The notes: generated by a model from the sequence alone, not told the origin. A stretch of DNA of 64,000 bases from Pseudomonas gingeri (GCF_013386115.1 NZ_JACAOR010000008.1:466671-530670); one strand, 5' to 3'; numbered from the stretch's first letter, positions 8,389 through 17,339 are shown. Numbers and translations: made by a program.

Positions 8389-8793
8389 TTCTTATTTCCT
8401 TTGACGCTAAAAATTAATGACAGCCCCTTTCACCTGAAAGAGTACTGGGCTGGGTTGCAGGAAAGTAAGAGACGTCGAACGGGTTGTAGCAAACTTAGAG
8501 CTACTGCCCAGGTCACGATTCCAAGCGACCCATGCAAACACAGTAGGGAAACTCTACGCCAACTGTGGGAGAAAAAACAAGCCCCCGCCAAGCCCGCGGT
8601 TTGCGCTGGTTTGTCGCAGTTTTCGCGGGCTTTGGCGGGGGGATGCCGGACATACAGTATTCAGTTGGGTTCGACTGTTATAAGCCAAGTTCGCTAACGA
8701 ATATATGCACTGTTTTGTGGCGGTTGCGTTACAAGCTAGTGCACTGTTTCATAACCGCTTTAGTTGTTACTGTTGGTATCAACCTCGATAGTT
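8389..8793. other. Cold-shock gene leader and gcvT downstream region (405 bp)
   Basis: This gap holds the promoter and leader of the cold-shock gene (near 8389-8570), the gcvT operon terminator (8571-8642), and about 150 bp up to the gcvT stop in which I see no gene. The short plus-strand frame across it has no ribosome site or family match. Confidence 0.5.
8571..8642 (-). terminator. Strong terminator of the gcv operon
   Basis: A long stem pairs 8582-8598 with 8624-8641 with a single bulged base. On the minus strand it is followed by a T6 tract (A6 at 8572-8577 on the plus strand). It sits about 150 bp downstream of the gcvT stop. Confidence 0.85.
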
Positions 8794-9918
8794 TCAACCG
8801 CGGTAGTAACGTTGCGGAACAAAAGGCATTTTGCTGACTTTCAGCGGTACGCGCTTGCCGCGGACGATGGCCCAGACCTCGCTGTCCAGCGCGCAATGGG
8901 CGCTGTCCAGGTACCCCATGGCCAGCGGTGCGCCGAGGGTCGGACCGAAGCCGCCACTGCACACGCTGCCGATGACGGTGCCGTCCTGGTCGACGATTTC
9001 CGCGCCTTCGCGTACCGGTGTGCGTTCCTGCGGCAGCAGGCCGACGCGCTTGCGTCGCACGCCTTGTTGCTGTTGGGCGAAGATCTGCTCGGCACCGGGG
9101 AAGCCGCCGGCCCGTGCACCGTCGGCACGACGCGTCTTGGAGATGGCCCAGAGCAGGCTGGCTTCGATCGGCGTGGTCTCGGTGTTCATGTCATGCCCGT
9201 AGAGGCACAGGCCGGCTTCCAGGCGCAGCGAGTCGCGTGCACCGAGGCCGATGGCTTCGACTTCGCGCTCGGCCAGCAGGCTGCGGGCCAGGGACTCGGC
9301 GCTGGCCGCCGGTACCGAGATTTCGAAGCCGTCTTCGCCGGTGTAGCCCGAACGGCTGACGTAGCAGTCGACGCCCAGCAGGCGCACGGCGGCGAACTGC
9401 ATGAAGGTCATCCGGGTGACTTCCGGTGCCAGGCGCGCCAGGACGCTCACGGCGGCCGGACCTTGCAGGGCGAGCAGGGCACGTTCCTCGAACAGCGGCT
9501 GGACCTCGCACAGATGCCCCAGGTGCTGTTGCAGGTGCGCCAGGTCCTGGTCCTTGCAGGCGGCGTTGACCACCAGGAACAGCTCGTCGTTGCCCAGGTT
9601 GGCGACCATCAGGTCATCGAGGATGCCGCCGGTTTCGTTGGTGAACATCGCATAGCGCTGCATGCCCACCGGCAGGTCGATGATATCCACCGGCACCAGG
9701 GCTTCCAGGGCCTTGGCGGCCGCGGCGCCGACCAGGCGGATCTGGCCCATGTGCGAGACATCGAAGAGCCCGGCCTGTTCACGGGTGTGCTGGTGCTCCT
9801 TCATCACGCCCAGCGGGTACTGTACCGGCATGTCATAGCCGGCGAACGGCACCATGCGCGCACCGAGTTGCAGGTGCAGGGCGTGCAGCGGGGTTTTCAG
9901 CAGGTTTTCGGTGGACAT
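8794..9918 (-). CDS. gcvT: Aminomethyltransferase, T-protein of the glycine cleavage system
   Basis: GcvT releases ammonia from the aminomethyl-lipoyl H-protein and passes the one-carbon unit to tetrahydrofolate. The 374-residue product has the folate-binding GCV_T fold and motifs such as MGQIRL near the N-terminus and GYTGEDGFEI near the middle. The C-terminal barrel includes KRVGLL and GFGPTLG. It is the last gene of gcvH-gcvP-sdaA-gcvT, 49 bp after sdaA. This corresponds to the P. aeruginosa gcv2 set induced by glycine. Confidence 0.95.
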   Translation of the reverse strand: MSTENLLKTPLHALHLQLGARMVPFAGYDMPVQYPLGVMKEHQHTREQAGLFDVSHMGQIRLVGAAAAKALEALVPVDIIDLPVGMQRYAMFTNETGGILDDLMVANLGNDELFLVVNAACKDQDLAHLQQHLGHLCEVQPLFEERALLALQGPAAVSVLARLAPEVTRMTFMQFAAVRLLGVDCYVSRSGYTGEDGFEISVPAASAESLARSLLAEREVEAIGLGARDSLRLEAGLCLYGHDMNTETTPIEASLLWAISKTRRADGARAGGFPGAEQIFAQQQQGVRRKRVGLLPQERTPVREGAEIVDQDGTVIGSVCSGGFGPTLGAPLAMGYLDSAHCALDSEVWAIVRGKRVPLKVSKMPFVPQRYYRG

Positions 9919-9967
9919 CTTCAGCTCCTGGAAATTGCCGGGAGGCCGGTTGCGCCGGCCTTGTCGA

Positions 9968-11344
9968 TCAGCATTCGATAATGTTTACGGCCAGACCGCC
10001 ACGGGCGGTCTCCTTGTATTTGCTTTTCATGTCGGCGCCGGTCTGGCGCATGGTACGGATGACCTTGTCGAGGGAGACGAAGTGCTGGCCGTCGCCACGC
10101 AGGGCCATGCGCACGGCATTGATGGCCTTGACCGAGCCCATGGCGTTGCGCTCGATGCACGGCACCTGCACCAGCCCGCCGATGGGGTCGCAGGTCAGCC
10201 CGAGGTTGTGCTCCATGCCGATTTCGGCGGCGTTCTCGACCTGTTGCACGGTGCCGCCGAGTACTTCGCACAAGGCGCCGGCGGCCATCGAGCAAGCCAC
10301 GCCGACTTCGCCCTGGCAGCCGACTTCGGCGCCGGAGATCGAGGCGTTTTCCTTGTAGAGAATGCCGATGGCGGCGGCGGTGAGCAGGAAGCGCACCACG
10401 CCGTCCTCGCTGGCACCGGGGATAAAGCGCATGTAGTAATGCAGCACGGCGGGAACGATCCCGGCTGCGCCGTTGGTGGGGGCGGTGACCACGCGTCCGC
10501 CGTTGGCGTTTTCTTCATTGACCGCCAGGGCATACAGGTTGACCCAGTCCAGCACCGACAGCGCATCGCGCAGGGCGGCTTCCGGGTTCTTGCACAGCTG
10601 CCGGTGCAGGGCCGCCGCGCGCCGCTTGACCTTCAGGCCGCCCGGCAGGATGCCTTCGTTGCGACAGCCGGCATCGACGCAGTCCTGCATCACCTGCCAG
10701 ATCTTCAGCAGCCCGGCGCGGGTTTCCGCTTCCGGGCGCCAGGCGCTTTCGTTGGTCAGCATGACCTGGCTGATGGACAGGCCGTAGGTGCTGCAATGCC
10801 CCAGCAGTTCCTTGGCGCTCTTGAACGGGAAGGTCAGCGCAGTGCTGTCTTCGACGATGCGGTCGGCGCCGGCGGCGTCTTCGTCGACCACGAAACCGCC
10901 GCCGACCGAGTAGTACTCGCGGCTGCGGATCTGGATGCCGGCAGCGTCGAAGGCGCGGAAGATCATGCCGTTGGGGTGGTAGGCCAGGGGTTTCCTGATC
11001 ATCGCCAGGTGGAGCTTTTCGTTGAATTCGATGGAATGTTCGCCGAGCAGATTCAGGCGTCCGTCACTGCGAATGGTGTGCAGGCGGGCGGCGACGGTTT
11101 CTGTGTCGACGGTATCCGGGTGTTCACCTTCCAGGCCCAGCAGCACGGCCTTGTCGCTGCCGTGGCCTTTGCCGGTGGCGCCGAGCGAGCCGTACAGCTC
11201 GACTTTGACGCAGGTGGTCTGTAGCAGCAGGCTTTCGCGCCGCAGGCCCTCGACGAAGCGCGCGGCTGCACGCATCGGACCGACGGTGTGGGAGCTGGAG
11301 GGACCGATGCCGATCTTGAACAGGTCGAACACGCTCAGGGACAT
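9968..11344 (-). CDS. sdaA: L-serine ammonia-lyase (Fe-S dependent)
   Basis: SdaA deaminates L-serine to pyruvate and ammonia. The 458-residue protein is the single-chain form with an N-terminal beta domain (IGIGPSSSHTVGPMRAA near the start) and a C-terminal alpha domain. Cysteines for the 4Fe-4S cluster are visible (for example GCQGEVGVACSMAA and the CDP segment of LTCDPIGG). In this operon it would consume serine formed from glycine. No glyA lies between it and gcvP, unlike the P. aeruginosa gcv2 operon. Confidence 0.94.
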   Translation of the reverse strand: MSLSVFDLFKIGIGPSSSHTVGPMRAAARFVEGLRRESLLLQTTCVKVELYGSLGATGKGHGSDKAVLLGLEGEHPDTVDTETVAARLHTIRSDGRLNLLGEHSIEFNEKLHLAMIRKPLAYHPNGMIFRAFDAAGIQIRSREYYSVGGGFVVDEDAAGADRIVEDSTALTFPFKSAKELLGHCSTYGLSISQVMLTNESAWRPEAETRAGLLKIWQVMQDCVDAGCRNEGILPGGLKVKRRAAALHRQLCKNPEAALRDALSVLDWVNLYALAVNEENANGGRVVTAPTNGAAGIVPAVLHYYMRFIPGASEDGVVRFLLTAAAIGILYKENASISGAEVGCQGEVGVACSMAAGALCEVLGGTVQQVENAAEIGMEHNLGLTCDPIGGLVQVPCIERNAMGSVKAINAVRMALRGDGQHFVSLDKVIRTMRQTGADMKSKYKETARGGLAVNIIEC

Positions 11345-11390
11345 GTGGGTTCTCCGGGGTCGTTCTTATTATGGTGATGGACACGCTCCC

Positions 11391-11483
11391 CTGTAGGAGC
11401 CGGCTTGCCGGCGATTGCGTGTAGCCAGCCAGCATCGTGGGCGACTGAAACGGCGCTATCGCCAGCAAGCCGGCTCCTACAAG
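11391..11483. repeat. REPIN between sdaA and gcvP
   Basis: Two REP arms face each other: GTAGGAGCCGGCTTGCCGGC at about 11393-11412 and the inverse near 11459-11483. About 45 bp separates them. It is located in the 154-bp gap inside the gcv operon, where P. aeruginosa has glyA. Confidence 0.8.
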
Positions 11484-11498
11484 GGGGGAGCTATGGGA

Positions 11499-14348
11499 TC
11501 AAGCGTAGTTCTCTATCGACGGGCAGGCGCAGACCAGGTTGCGGTCGCCGAACACATTGTCGACGCGACCGACCGGCGGCCAGTACTTGCCTTCGATCAA
11601 CGACGCCACCGGGTAGACCGCCTGCTCGCGGCTGTACGGGTGCGTCCACTCGCCGACGATCTCCGCCGCGGTGTGCGGGGCGTTCTTCAACGGGTTGTCG
11701 TCCTTGTCCAGGCTGCCGTTTTCCACCGCGCGGATTTCTTCGCGGATGCGGATCATGGCGTCGCAGAAACGGTCCAGCTCTTCTTTCGATTCGCTTTCGG
11801 TCGGCTCGATCATCAGGGTGCCGGCCACCGGGAACGACATGGTCGGCGCGTGGAAGCCGAAGTCGATCAGGCGCTTGGCGACGTCATCGACGCTGATGCC
11901 GCTGCTGTCCTTCAATGGTCGCAGGTCGAGGATGCACTCGTGCGCCACCAGGCCGTTGCTGCCGGTGTAGAGCACCGGGTAATGCTCTTCGAGGCGGCGG
12001 GAGATGTAGTTGGCATTGAGGATCGCCAGTTGCGAGGCACGCTTGAGGCCTTCGCCGCCCATCATGCGGATGTACATCCAGGTGATCGGCAGGATGCTCG
12101 CGCTGCCGAACGGTGCCGCGCAGACCGCGCCTTCCTTGCGCTCCATGACGCCGTGACCGGGCAGGAACGGGGTCAGGTGCGATTTCACGCCGATCGGGCC
12201 GACGCCCGGGCCGCCACCGCCGTGGGGGATGCAGAAGGTCTTGTGCAGGTTCAGGTGCGACACGTCGCCACCGAACTTGCCCGGGGCACAGAGGCCGACC
12301 ATGGCATTCATGTTGGCGCCGTCGATGTACACCTGGCCGCCGTTGTCATGAATGATGCCGCAGATTTCGCGGATGCCTTCCTCGAACACACCGTGGGTCG
12401 ACGGGTAGGTGATCATCAGCGCGGCGAGGTGCTCGCGGTGCTCGATGGCCTTGGCCCGCAGGTCTTCGATATCGACGTTGCCACGGGCGTCGCAGGCGGT
12501 GACCACCACGCGCATGCCGGCCATGTTGGCGGTGGCCGGGTTGGTGCCGTGGGCCGACGACGGGATCAGGCAGATGTCGCGACGGTCATCGCCACGGCTC
12601 TGGTGGTAGGCGCGGATCGCCAGCAGACCGGCGTATTCGCCCTGGGAACCGGCGTTCGGCTGCAGGGAGATGGCGTCGTAGCCGGTGGCGGCGCAAAGCA
12701 TCGCTTCCAGCTCGTCGGTCAGTTGCTGGTAGCCGGCGCTCTGTGCGGCCGGGGCGAACGGGTGCAGGGCGCCGAACTCGGCCCAGGTCACCGGGATCAT
12801 CTCGCTGGCGGCGTTGAGCTTCATGGTGCACGAACCCAGCGGGATCATGGTGCGATCCAGGGCCAGGTCCTTGTCCGCCAGCTTGCGCAGGTAGCGCATC
12901 AACTCGGTTTCCGAGTGATAGCGGTTGAACACCGGGTGGCTGAGGATCGGCGACTGGCGGACCAGGGCCGCGGGGATGGCGCCTTGTACCGACGCGGCGA
13001 GGGCAGCGAAGTCCGGCAGCGCCTTGCCATCGGCCAGCAGGTTCCACAGGGCTTCCACGTCAGCCTGACTGGTGGTTTCGTCGAGGGACAGGCCCAGGCG
13101 TTCGCCGTCGACCACCCGCAGGTTGATCCGTTGGGCATGCGCCTTGTCATGCAGGGCAGCGGTGCGCGCGCCGGTCTTGAGGGTCAGGGTGTCGAAGAAG
13201 CTGGCTTGCTCGACGTCCAGGCCCAGTGCGCCCAGGCCCTTGGCCAGGATGGCGGTCAGGTGATGGATGCGGTTGGCGATCTGCACCAGGCCCTTGGGAC
13301 CGTGGTACACCGCGTACATGCTGGCGATGTTGGCCAGCAGGACCTGGGCGGTGCAGATGTTGCTGGTGGCCTTTTCACGACGGATATGTTGCTCGCGGGT
13401 CTGCATCGCCAGGCGCAGGGCCGGCTTGCCGAAACGATCCACGGAAACCCCGACCAGGCGGCCGGGCATATCGCGCTTGAACGCATCGCGGGTAGAGAAG
13501 TACGCGGCGTGCGGGCCGCCGAAGCCCAGTGGCACGCCGAAGCGTTGGGCGCTGCCGATGGCGACGTCGGCACCGAACTCACCCGGCGGGGTCAGCACGG
13601 TCAGGGCCAGCAGGTCGGCGGCAACCGCCACCAGGGCGTTGGCGGCGTGGAAGCGTTCGGTCAGTTCGCGGTAGTCGAACAGGTCGCCGTTGCTGGCCGG
13701 GTATTGCAGCAGGGCACCGAAAAAGGCGCTGACATCGCTCAGTTCACGCTCGTCACCGACCACGACGTCGATGCCCAGTGGCTCGGCACGGGTGCGCAGC
13801 ACGTCGAGGGTCTGCGGGTGGCAGTGCACGGAGGCGAAGAAGGCGTGGCTGCCCTTGTTCTTGCTCAGGCGCTTGCAGAAGGTCATGGCTTCGGCGGCGG
13901 CGGTAGCTTCGTCGAGCAGCGAGGCGTTGGCGATCGGCAGGCCGGTCAGGTCGCTGATCAGGGTCTGGAAGTTCAGCAGCGCTTCCAGGCGACCCTGGGA
14001 GATTTCCGGCTGGTACGGCGTGTAGGCAGTGTACCAGGCCGGGTTTTCCAGGAGGTTGCGCAGGATCGGCGATGGCGTGTGGCAGTTGTAGTAGCCCTGG
14101 CCGATGTAGGTCTTGAACAGCTGGTTCTTCGCGGCGATGGCCTTGATCGACGCCAGGGCGTCGGCCTCGCTTTGCCCGGCCGGCAGGTCGAGGACGCTGG
14201 TGCCCTTGATGCTGTCGGGAATCACGCTGGCGCTCAGGGCTTCCAGGGACTCGAAGCCGAGGGTGGCGAGCATGGCGCGTTCGTCATCCTGGCGCGGGCC
14301 GATATGACGGGAGATGAATTCGTTGGCGGTGCCGAGGTTGATGGTCAT
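11499..14348 (-). CDS. gcvP: Glycine dehydrogenase (decarboxylating), P-protein
   Basis: GcvP is the pyridoxal-phosphate enzyme that decarboxylates glycine and loads the aminomethyl group on the H-protein lipoyl arm. The 949-residue single-chain form has the two half-domains of the family, the first around 1-430 and the second around 450-900. The PLP lysine is K703 in NLHKTFCIPHGGGGPG. It follows gcvH by 9 bp, so the two are clearly cotranscribed. Very long antisense frames over this gene are high-GC shadows. Confidence 0.97.
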   Translation of the reverse strand: MTINLGTANEFISRHIGPRQDDERAMLATLGFESLEALSASVIPDSIKGTSVLDLPAGQSEADALASIKAIAAKNQLFKTYIGQGYYNCHTPSPILRNLLENPAWYTAYTPYQPEISQGRLEALLNFQTLISDLTGLPIANASLLDEATAAAEAMTFCKRLSKNKGSHAFFASVHCHPQTLDVLRTRAEPLGIDVVVGDERELSDVSAFFGALLQYPASNGDLFDYRELTERFHAANALVAVAADLLALTVLTPPGEFGADVAIGSAQRFGVPLGFGGPHAAYFSTRDAFKRDMPGRLVGVSVDRFGKPALRLAMQTREQHIRREKATSNICTAQVLLANIASMYAVYHGPKGLVQIANRIHHLTAILAKGLGALGLDVEQASFFDTLTLKTGARTAALHDKAHAQRINLRVVDGERLGLSLDETTSQADVEALWNLLADGKALPDFAALAASVQGAIPAALVRQSPILSHPVFNRYHSETELMRYLRKLADKDLALDRTMIPLGSCTMKLNAASEMIPVTWAEFGALHPFAPAAQSAGYQQLTDELEAMLCAATGYDAISLQPNAGSQGEYAGLLAIRAYHQSRGDDRRDICLIPSSAHGTNPATANMAGMRVVVTACDARGNVDIEDLRAKAIEHREHLAALMITYPSTHGVFEEGIREICGIIHDNGGQVYIDGANMNAMVGLCAPGKFGGDVSHLNLHKTFCIPHGGGGPGVGPIGVKSHLTPFLPGHGVMERKEGAVCAAPFGSASILPITWMYIRMMGGEGLKRASQLAILNANYISRRLEEHYPVLYTGSNGLVAHECILDLRPLKDSSGISVDDVAKRLIDFGFHAPTMSFPVAGTLMIEPTESESKEELDRFCDAMIRIREEIRAVENGSLDKDDNPLKNAPHTAAEIVGEWTHPYSREQAVYPVASLIEGKYWPPVGRVDNVFGDRNLVCACPSIENYA

Positions 14349-14357
14349 GGCGATTCC

Positions 14358-14741
14358 TCAGGCTTCGGCGTTGGCTTTGATCAGGCGGTCGTAGGCGTCC
14401 TGATCCAGCAGTTGGCCGACAGCGGCGGCGTCGCTCGGCTGGAAGCGGAAGAACCAGCCTTCGCCCAGCGGGTCTTCGTTGACCAGTTCCGGGCTGGCGT
14501 CCAGGGCCGGATTGATTTCCAGCACTTCACCGTCCAGGGGCATGTACACGCCACTGGCGGCTTTTACCGATTCCACGGTGGCGGCTTCGGCGCCCTTGTC
14601 GTAGGCCTGCAGTTCCGGCAGTTGCACAAACACCACGTCGCCCAGGGCATTCTGCGCGAATGCCGTGATGCCGACCGTGACACTGCCATCGGCTTCGGTA
14701 CGCAGCCATTCGTGGTCTTCAGTAAAACGCAACTCGCTCAT
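14358..14741 (-). CDS. gcvH: Glycine cleavage system H protein
   Basis: GcvH is the mobile lipoyl carrier that shuttles the aminomethyl intermediate among the P, T and L proteins. The 127-residue product has the lipoyl-type beta fold, with the lipoylated lysine K60 in ATVESVKAASG. It is the first gene of the gcv operon. A sigma-54 promoter and three GcsR-type operators lie upstream, matching glycine-inducible control of gcvH2 in P. aeruginosa. Confidence 0.97.
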   Translation of the reverse strand: MSELRFTEDHEWLRTEADGSVTVGITAFAQNALGDVVFVQLPELQAYDKGAEAATVESVKAASGVYMPLDGEVLEINPALDASPELVNEDPLGEGWFFRFQPSDAAAVGQLLDQDAYDRLIKANAEA

Positions 14742-14821
14742 GGAAACTCCTCAAGGGCCAGACTCGTCTGGTGGACGCGATAAAGGCGAGAGCTGTGCCT
14801 CGCTTGCATGGCAGTTCCCTT

Positions 14822-14838
14822 AGCAAGTTTGTGGCCAA
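14822..14838 (-). promoter_or_regulatory. Sigma-54 promoter of the gcv operon
   Basis: On the minus strand the sequence TTGGCCACAAACTTGCT has GG at -24 and GC at -12 with the exact sigma-54 spacing (consensus TTGGCACG-N4-TTGCT). The predicted transcript would have a leader of about 70 nt before gcvH. It fits activation by the adjacent enhancer-binding protein gene. Confidence 0.8.
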
Positions 14839-14901
14839 TAGTGTTTGAGGCTTGTAAATCAAGAGTTTGCGCGAGATTTCAGCAGCGCTGCCGGGTATCG
14901 C

Positions 14902-14919
14902 TGTAGCGAAAACGCTACA
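14902..14919. promoter_or_regulatory. GcsR-type operator 1
   Basis: TGTAGCG-AAAA-CGCTACA is a perfect 18-bp palindrome close to the reported GcsR site (TGTAACG-N4-CGTTCCG in P. aeruginosa). It is the copy nearest the sigma-54 promoter. Confidence 0.75.
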
Positions 14920-14982
14920 GCTGTACCGGAGAAAAAAAGCTCAACAGGATCAAAGCCTTGTTGGGCGTGGGCTGGTTGCGAT

Positions 14983-15000
14983 TGTAGCGAAATCGTTCCA
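14983..15000. promoter_or_regulatory. GcsR-type operator 2
   Basis: TGTAGCG-AAAT-CGTTCCA matches both halves of the reported GcsR motif with the 4-base spacer. It begins 81 bp from operator 1 and 19 bp from operator 3. Confidence 0.75.
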
Positions 15001-15001
15001 C

Positions 15002-15019
15002 TGTAGCGCTTTCAGTACA
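15002..15019. promoter_or_regulatory. GcsR-type operator 3
   Basis: TGTAGCG-CTTT-CAGTACA keeps the left half-site and a weaker right half. It abuts operator 2, so the two probably bind one higher oligomer cooperatively. Confidence 0.65.
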
Positions 15020-15060
15020 GATGGAGGTCGCTTTTGGGGTGTCTCGAGGCTGGCGCTTAA

Positions 15061-15152
15061 CCTTGTGGGTGCGTGGCTTGCCCGCGAAGGGGCCCGTGAG
15101 TCTCGCGGCGCCTGAGCGACCGCCATCGCTGGCAAGCCAGGCTCCCACAAGG
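15061..15152. repeat. REPIN between gcsR and its gcv operators
   Basis: Inverted REP arms (GTGGGTGCGTGGCTTGCCCG at the left and a GGCAAGCCAGGCTCCCAC arm at the right) are separated by about 40 bp. The element ends 12 bp from the gcsR stop. Confidence 0.75.
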
Positions 15153-15164
15153 TTTTCCGCTGTA

Positions 15165-16673
15165 TCAGGCCTTGCCGGGGATGCCGTACTTGCGCAGGCG
15201 ATGGGCAATCGCCGTGTGGGAGGTCTGCAAGCGGCTGGCCAGTTGGCGGGTGGACGGGTACTGGACGTAGAGTTTGCCCAGCAGGTCTTTCTCGAACTCC
15301 TCGACCGCCTGTTCCAGGCTTTCGATTTCGCTGTCGCTCTGGCGGGCCACGGACGTTCCGGCGATGTCCAGGTCGCCGATATCCACCAGGCTGCTCTCGC
15401 AGATCGCTGCCGCGCGGAAGATCACGTTCTGCAACTGGCGGACATTGCCCGGCCAGCGATTGCCCAGCAGTGCCGGATAGGTCCCGGGTGCCAGCCGGCA
15501 GACCGGACGCTGGATCTGCGCGCAGGCCTGCTGCATGAAGTAGCGTGCCAGCAGGAGGATGTCCTGGCCGCGCTCGCGCAAGGGGGGAACCTCGACATTG
15601 AGCACGTTCAGGCGATAGAACAGGTCCTCGCGGAAGCTGCCTTCGCCGACCATCTTTTCCAGGTCGCGGTGGGTGGCGCTGAGGATCCGCACATTGACCT
15701 TGACCTCGCGGTCGCCGCCGACCCGACGGAAGCTGCCGTCATTGAGAAAACGCAGGAGCTTGGCCTGCAGGTACGGCGACATCTCGCCGATCTCGTCGAG
15801 AAACACCGTGCCCTGGTTCGCCAGTTCCATCAGCCCCGGCTTGCCGCCGCGCTGGGCGCCGGTGAAGGCGCCGGGGGCATAGCCGAACAGTTCGCTTTCG
15901 GCGAGGTTCTCCGGCAGCGCCGCGCAGTTGAGGGCGAGGAACGGTGCGCTGTGACGGGCGCTGATGGCGTGACAGGCACGGGCCACCAGCTCCTTGCCGG
16001 TGCCGGTTTCGCCCTGGATCAGCAAGGGCGCGTCCAGCGCCGCGACCCGCTGGGCGCGTGCCTTGAGGGTGCGGATCGCCGCCGACTCGCCGAGCAGGGC
16101 ATCGAAGCCTTCGGCATGGTCGTGATGCAGCGCCGACAGGCGCTCACCGATACGGTTGGGCTGGTACAGCGTCAGCAGCGCGCCGGCGTCGGTGATGGGG
16201 GTGGCATCCAGCAGCAGGGTCTGGCCGTTGACGGTGATTTCCCGCAGGGGCAGGCGAAAACCGTTTTCCAGCAGGGCTTCCAGCAGGCCGGGATCGGCGA
16301 ACAGTCCGGCCACGCTTTCGCCAGCCGGCTCGCGTCCGTACAGGGCAATCAGCGCCGGGTTGGCGAGCAGCACCAGGCCTTCGCTGTCGAGTGCCAGGAC
16401 CGGGTCGGTCATGGCGGCGAGCAGGGCGTCGAGTTGCAGGTGCCGGCGCTGGCCGGGAAGGATGTCCACCACCGTCACCGCCTGCACGCCGCGGACGCTG
16501 AACAGCGCGTCGCGCAATTCCTCGAGCACTTGCGGGCTCAGGGTCGGGGCGTCGATGTAGACGTTGGGTGGCACCATTTCCACCGCATCCAGGTTCAGGT
16601 TGCGGCCGCCGAGCAGGGCCAGGACTTCCTGGGTAATGCCGACGCGGTCGATGAAGCTGACGTGGATACGCAT
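15165..16673 (-). CDS. gcsR: Sigma-54-dependent enhancer-binding regulator GcsR (TyrR-like)
   Basis: This 502-residue protein matches the length and layout of GcsR, the glycine-responsive activator of gcvH2 in P. aeruginosa. It has an ACT domain (about 1-75), a PAS domain (about 80-190), an AAA+ ATPase domain (about 205-430) and a C-terminal TyrR-type helix-turn-helix (SRLQTSHTAIAHRLRKYG). Walker A (GETGTGKE) and the sigma-54 contact loop GAFTGA are intact, so it should be a true activator. I chose the start MRIHVSFID at 16673; the longer frame reads through a REP element. Confidence 0.92.
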   Translation of the reverse strand: MRIHVSFIDRVGITQEVLALLGGRNLNLDAVEMVPPNVYIDAPTLSPQVLEELRDALFSVRGVQAVTVVDILPGQRRHLQLDALLAAMTDPVLALDSEGLVLLANPALIALYGREPAGESVAGLFADPGLLEALLENGFRLPLREITVNGQTLLLDATPITDAGALLTLYQPNRIGERLSALHHDHAEGFDALLGESAAIRTLKARAQRVAALDAPLLIQGETGTGKELVARACHAISARHSAPFLALNCAALPENLAESELFGYAPGAFTGAQRGGKPGLMELANQGTVFLDEIGEMSPYLQAKLLRFLNDGSFRRVGGDREVKVNVRILSATHRDLEKMVGEGSFREDLFYRLNVLNVEVPPLRERGQDILLLARYFMQQACAQIQRPVCRLAPGTYPALLGNRWPGNVRQLQNVIFRAAAICESSLVDIGDLDIAGTSVARQSDSEIESLEQAVEEFEKDLLGKLYVQYPSTRQLASRLQTSHTAIAHRLRKYGIPGKA

Positions 16674-16719
16674 GGGGCGCAATTCGGTTCTGGACGAGAG
16701 GGCGCCAAGTATGACATCT

Positions 16720-16795
16720 CTTGTGGGAGGGGGCTTGCCCCCGAAGCTTTTGATGCTCTTGCGGGCCTCTTCGCGGGCAAGCCCGCTCCCACAGG
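16720..16795. repeat. REPIN upstream of gcsR
   Basis: Inverted REP arms beginning TTGTGGGAGGGGGCTTGCCC and ending with GGCAAGCCCGCTCCCACAGG lie just upstream of the gcsR start. A third arm follows at about 16871-16900. Confidence 0.8.
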
Positions 16796-16870
16796 TTTCA
16801 GATTCACCAAGGCCCCTTGTACGCGGGTTTGGCGGGACGCCGCACCGCCGCGAAGAGACCATTGCGAGCT

Positions 16871-16900
16871 AAAAGCTTCCGGGGCAAGCCCCTCCCACAT
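16871..16900. repeat. Single REP arm
   Basis: AGCTTCCGGGGCAAGCCCCT followed by CCCAC matches the inverted arm of the neighbouring REPIN. It lies just after the stop of the DUF5064 gene on the minus strand and could also act on its transcript end. Confidence 0.6.
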
Positions 16901-16909
16901 GAACCTGGG

Positions 16910-17269
16910 TTATTCCAGGTGTTCGGGCTTCATCGGGTCGCCGGACTTGACGTGGAGCTGCGCACGCACGTCCTCGAACATCTCGTCGTAGTACTTGTGC
17001 ATCGAGGCGATGCTGGCGTTCTTCGGCAGGCCGTATTGCTGGGCGATGCGGGTGGCATGGCGGGCGAAGTCGAAGGCCTGGTCCTTGGCCAGGAAGAACG
17101 ACTCCTTCACGGGCTTTTCCTCGATGCTGCCATGCAAGGTGAACTGCATGCCCTTGCCCTCCCTGGGGTCCTGGGCGAGTTCATAATCGATACACAGGTT
17201 GTAGCTGTAATCGTCCTTGTTCAGCGCGTGCCGCTCGATATGCAGGTGACCGGGCTCGAACTTGGCCAT
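16910..17269 (-). CDS. DUF5064-family protein
   Basis: This 119-residue soluble protein starts MAKFEPGHLHIERHAL, a pattern I recognise as the Pseudomonas-restricted DUF5064 family. It is charged, has no signal peptide or membrane segment, and carries a central stretch rich in Phe and Lys. A GGAGAG ribosome site precedes the ATG. It lies between gcsR and arcC on the same strand, but REP elements and a 70-bp gap separate it from both. Function is unknown. Confidence 0.7.
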   Translation of the reverse strand: MAKFEPGHLHIERHALNKDDYSYNLCIDYELAQDPREGKGMQFTLHGSIEEKPVKESFFLAKDQAFDFARHATRIAQQYGLPKNASIASMHKYYDEMFEDVRAQLHVKSGDPMKPEHLE

Positions 17270-17339
17270 GGGAACTCTCCTTCAAGGCATGGGAATAGGG
17301 CAGACCACGAATCTGCCCCAAGGGTTCAAGGGCAGTTGT

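Larger units (their letters stand above)
14742..15164 (-). promoter_or_regulatory. gcvH control region (423 bp)
   Basis: No gene is present. From gcvH outward the stretch holds a sigma-54 promoter, three enhancer operators and a REPIN, each listed separately. Confidence 0.7.

Noticed and set aside
8565..8837. Plus-strand 90-codon frame crossing the gcv terminator
   Set aside because: It begins inside the terminator stem and has no ribosome site or recognised motif.
11415..14783. Very long plus-strand open frame (over 1,100 codons) opposite gcvP and gcvH
   Set aside because: It is antisense to strongly supported genes; composition (rich in Gly, Val, Gln, His) is what reverse-strand reading of high-GC Pseudomonas codons gives. 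No ribosome site or family match.
14902..15019. Glycine riboswitch or CRISPR-like repeats upstream of gcvH
   Set aside because: The repeated words are 18-bp palindromic operators with a sigma-54 promoter; the conserved glycine aptamer cores are not seen, and spacers are irregular.
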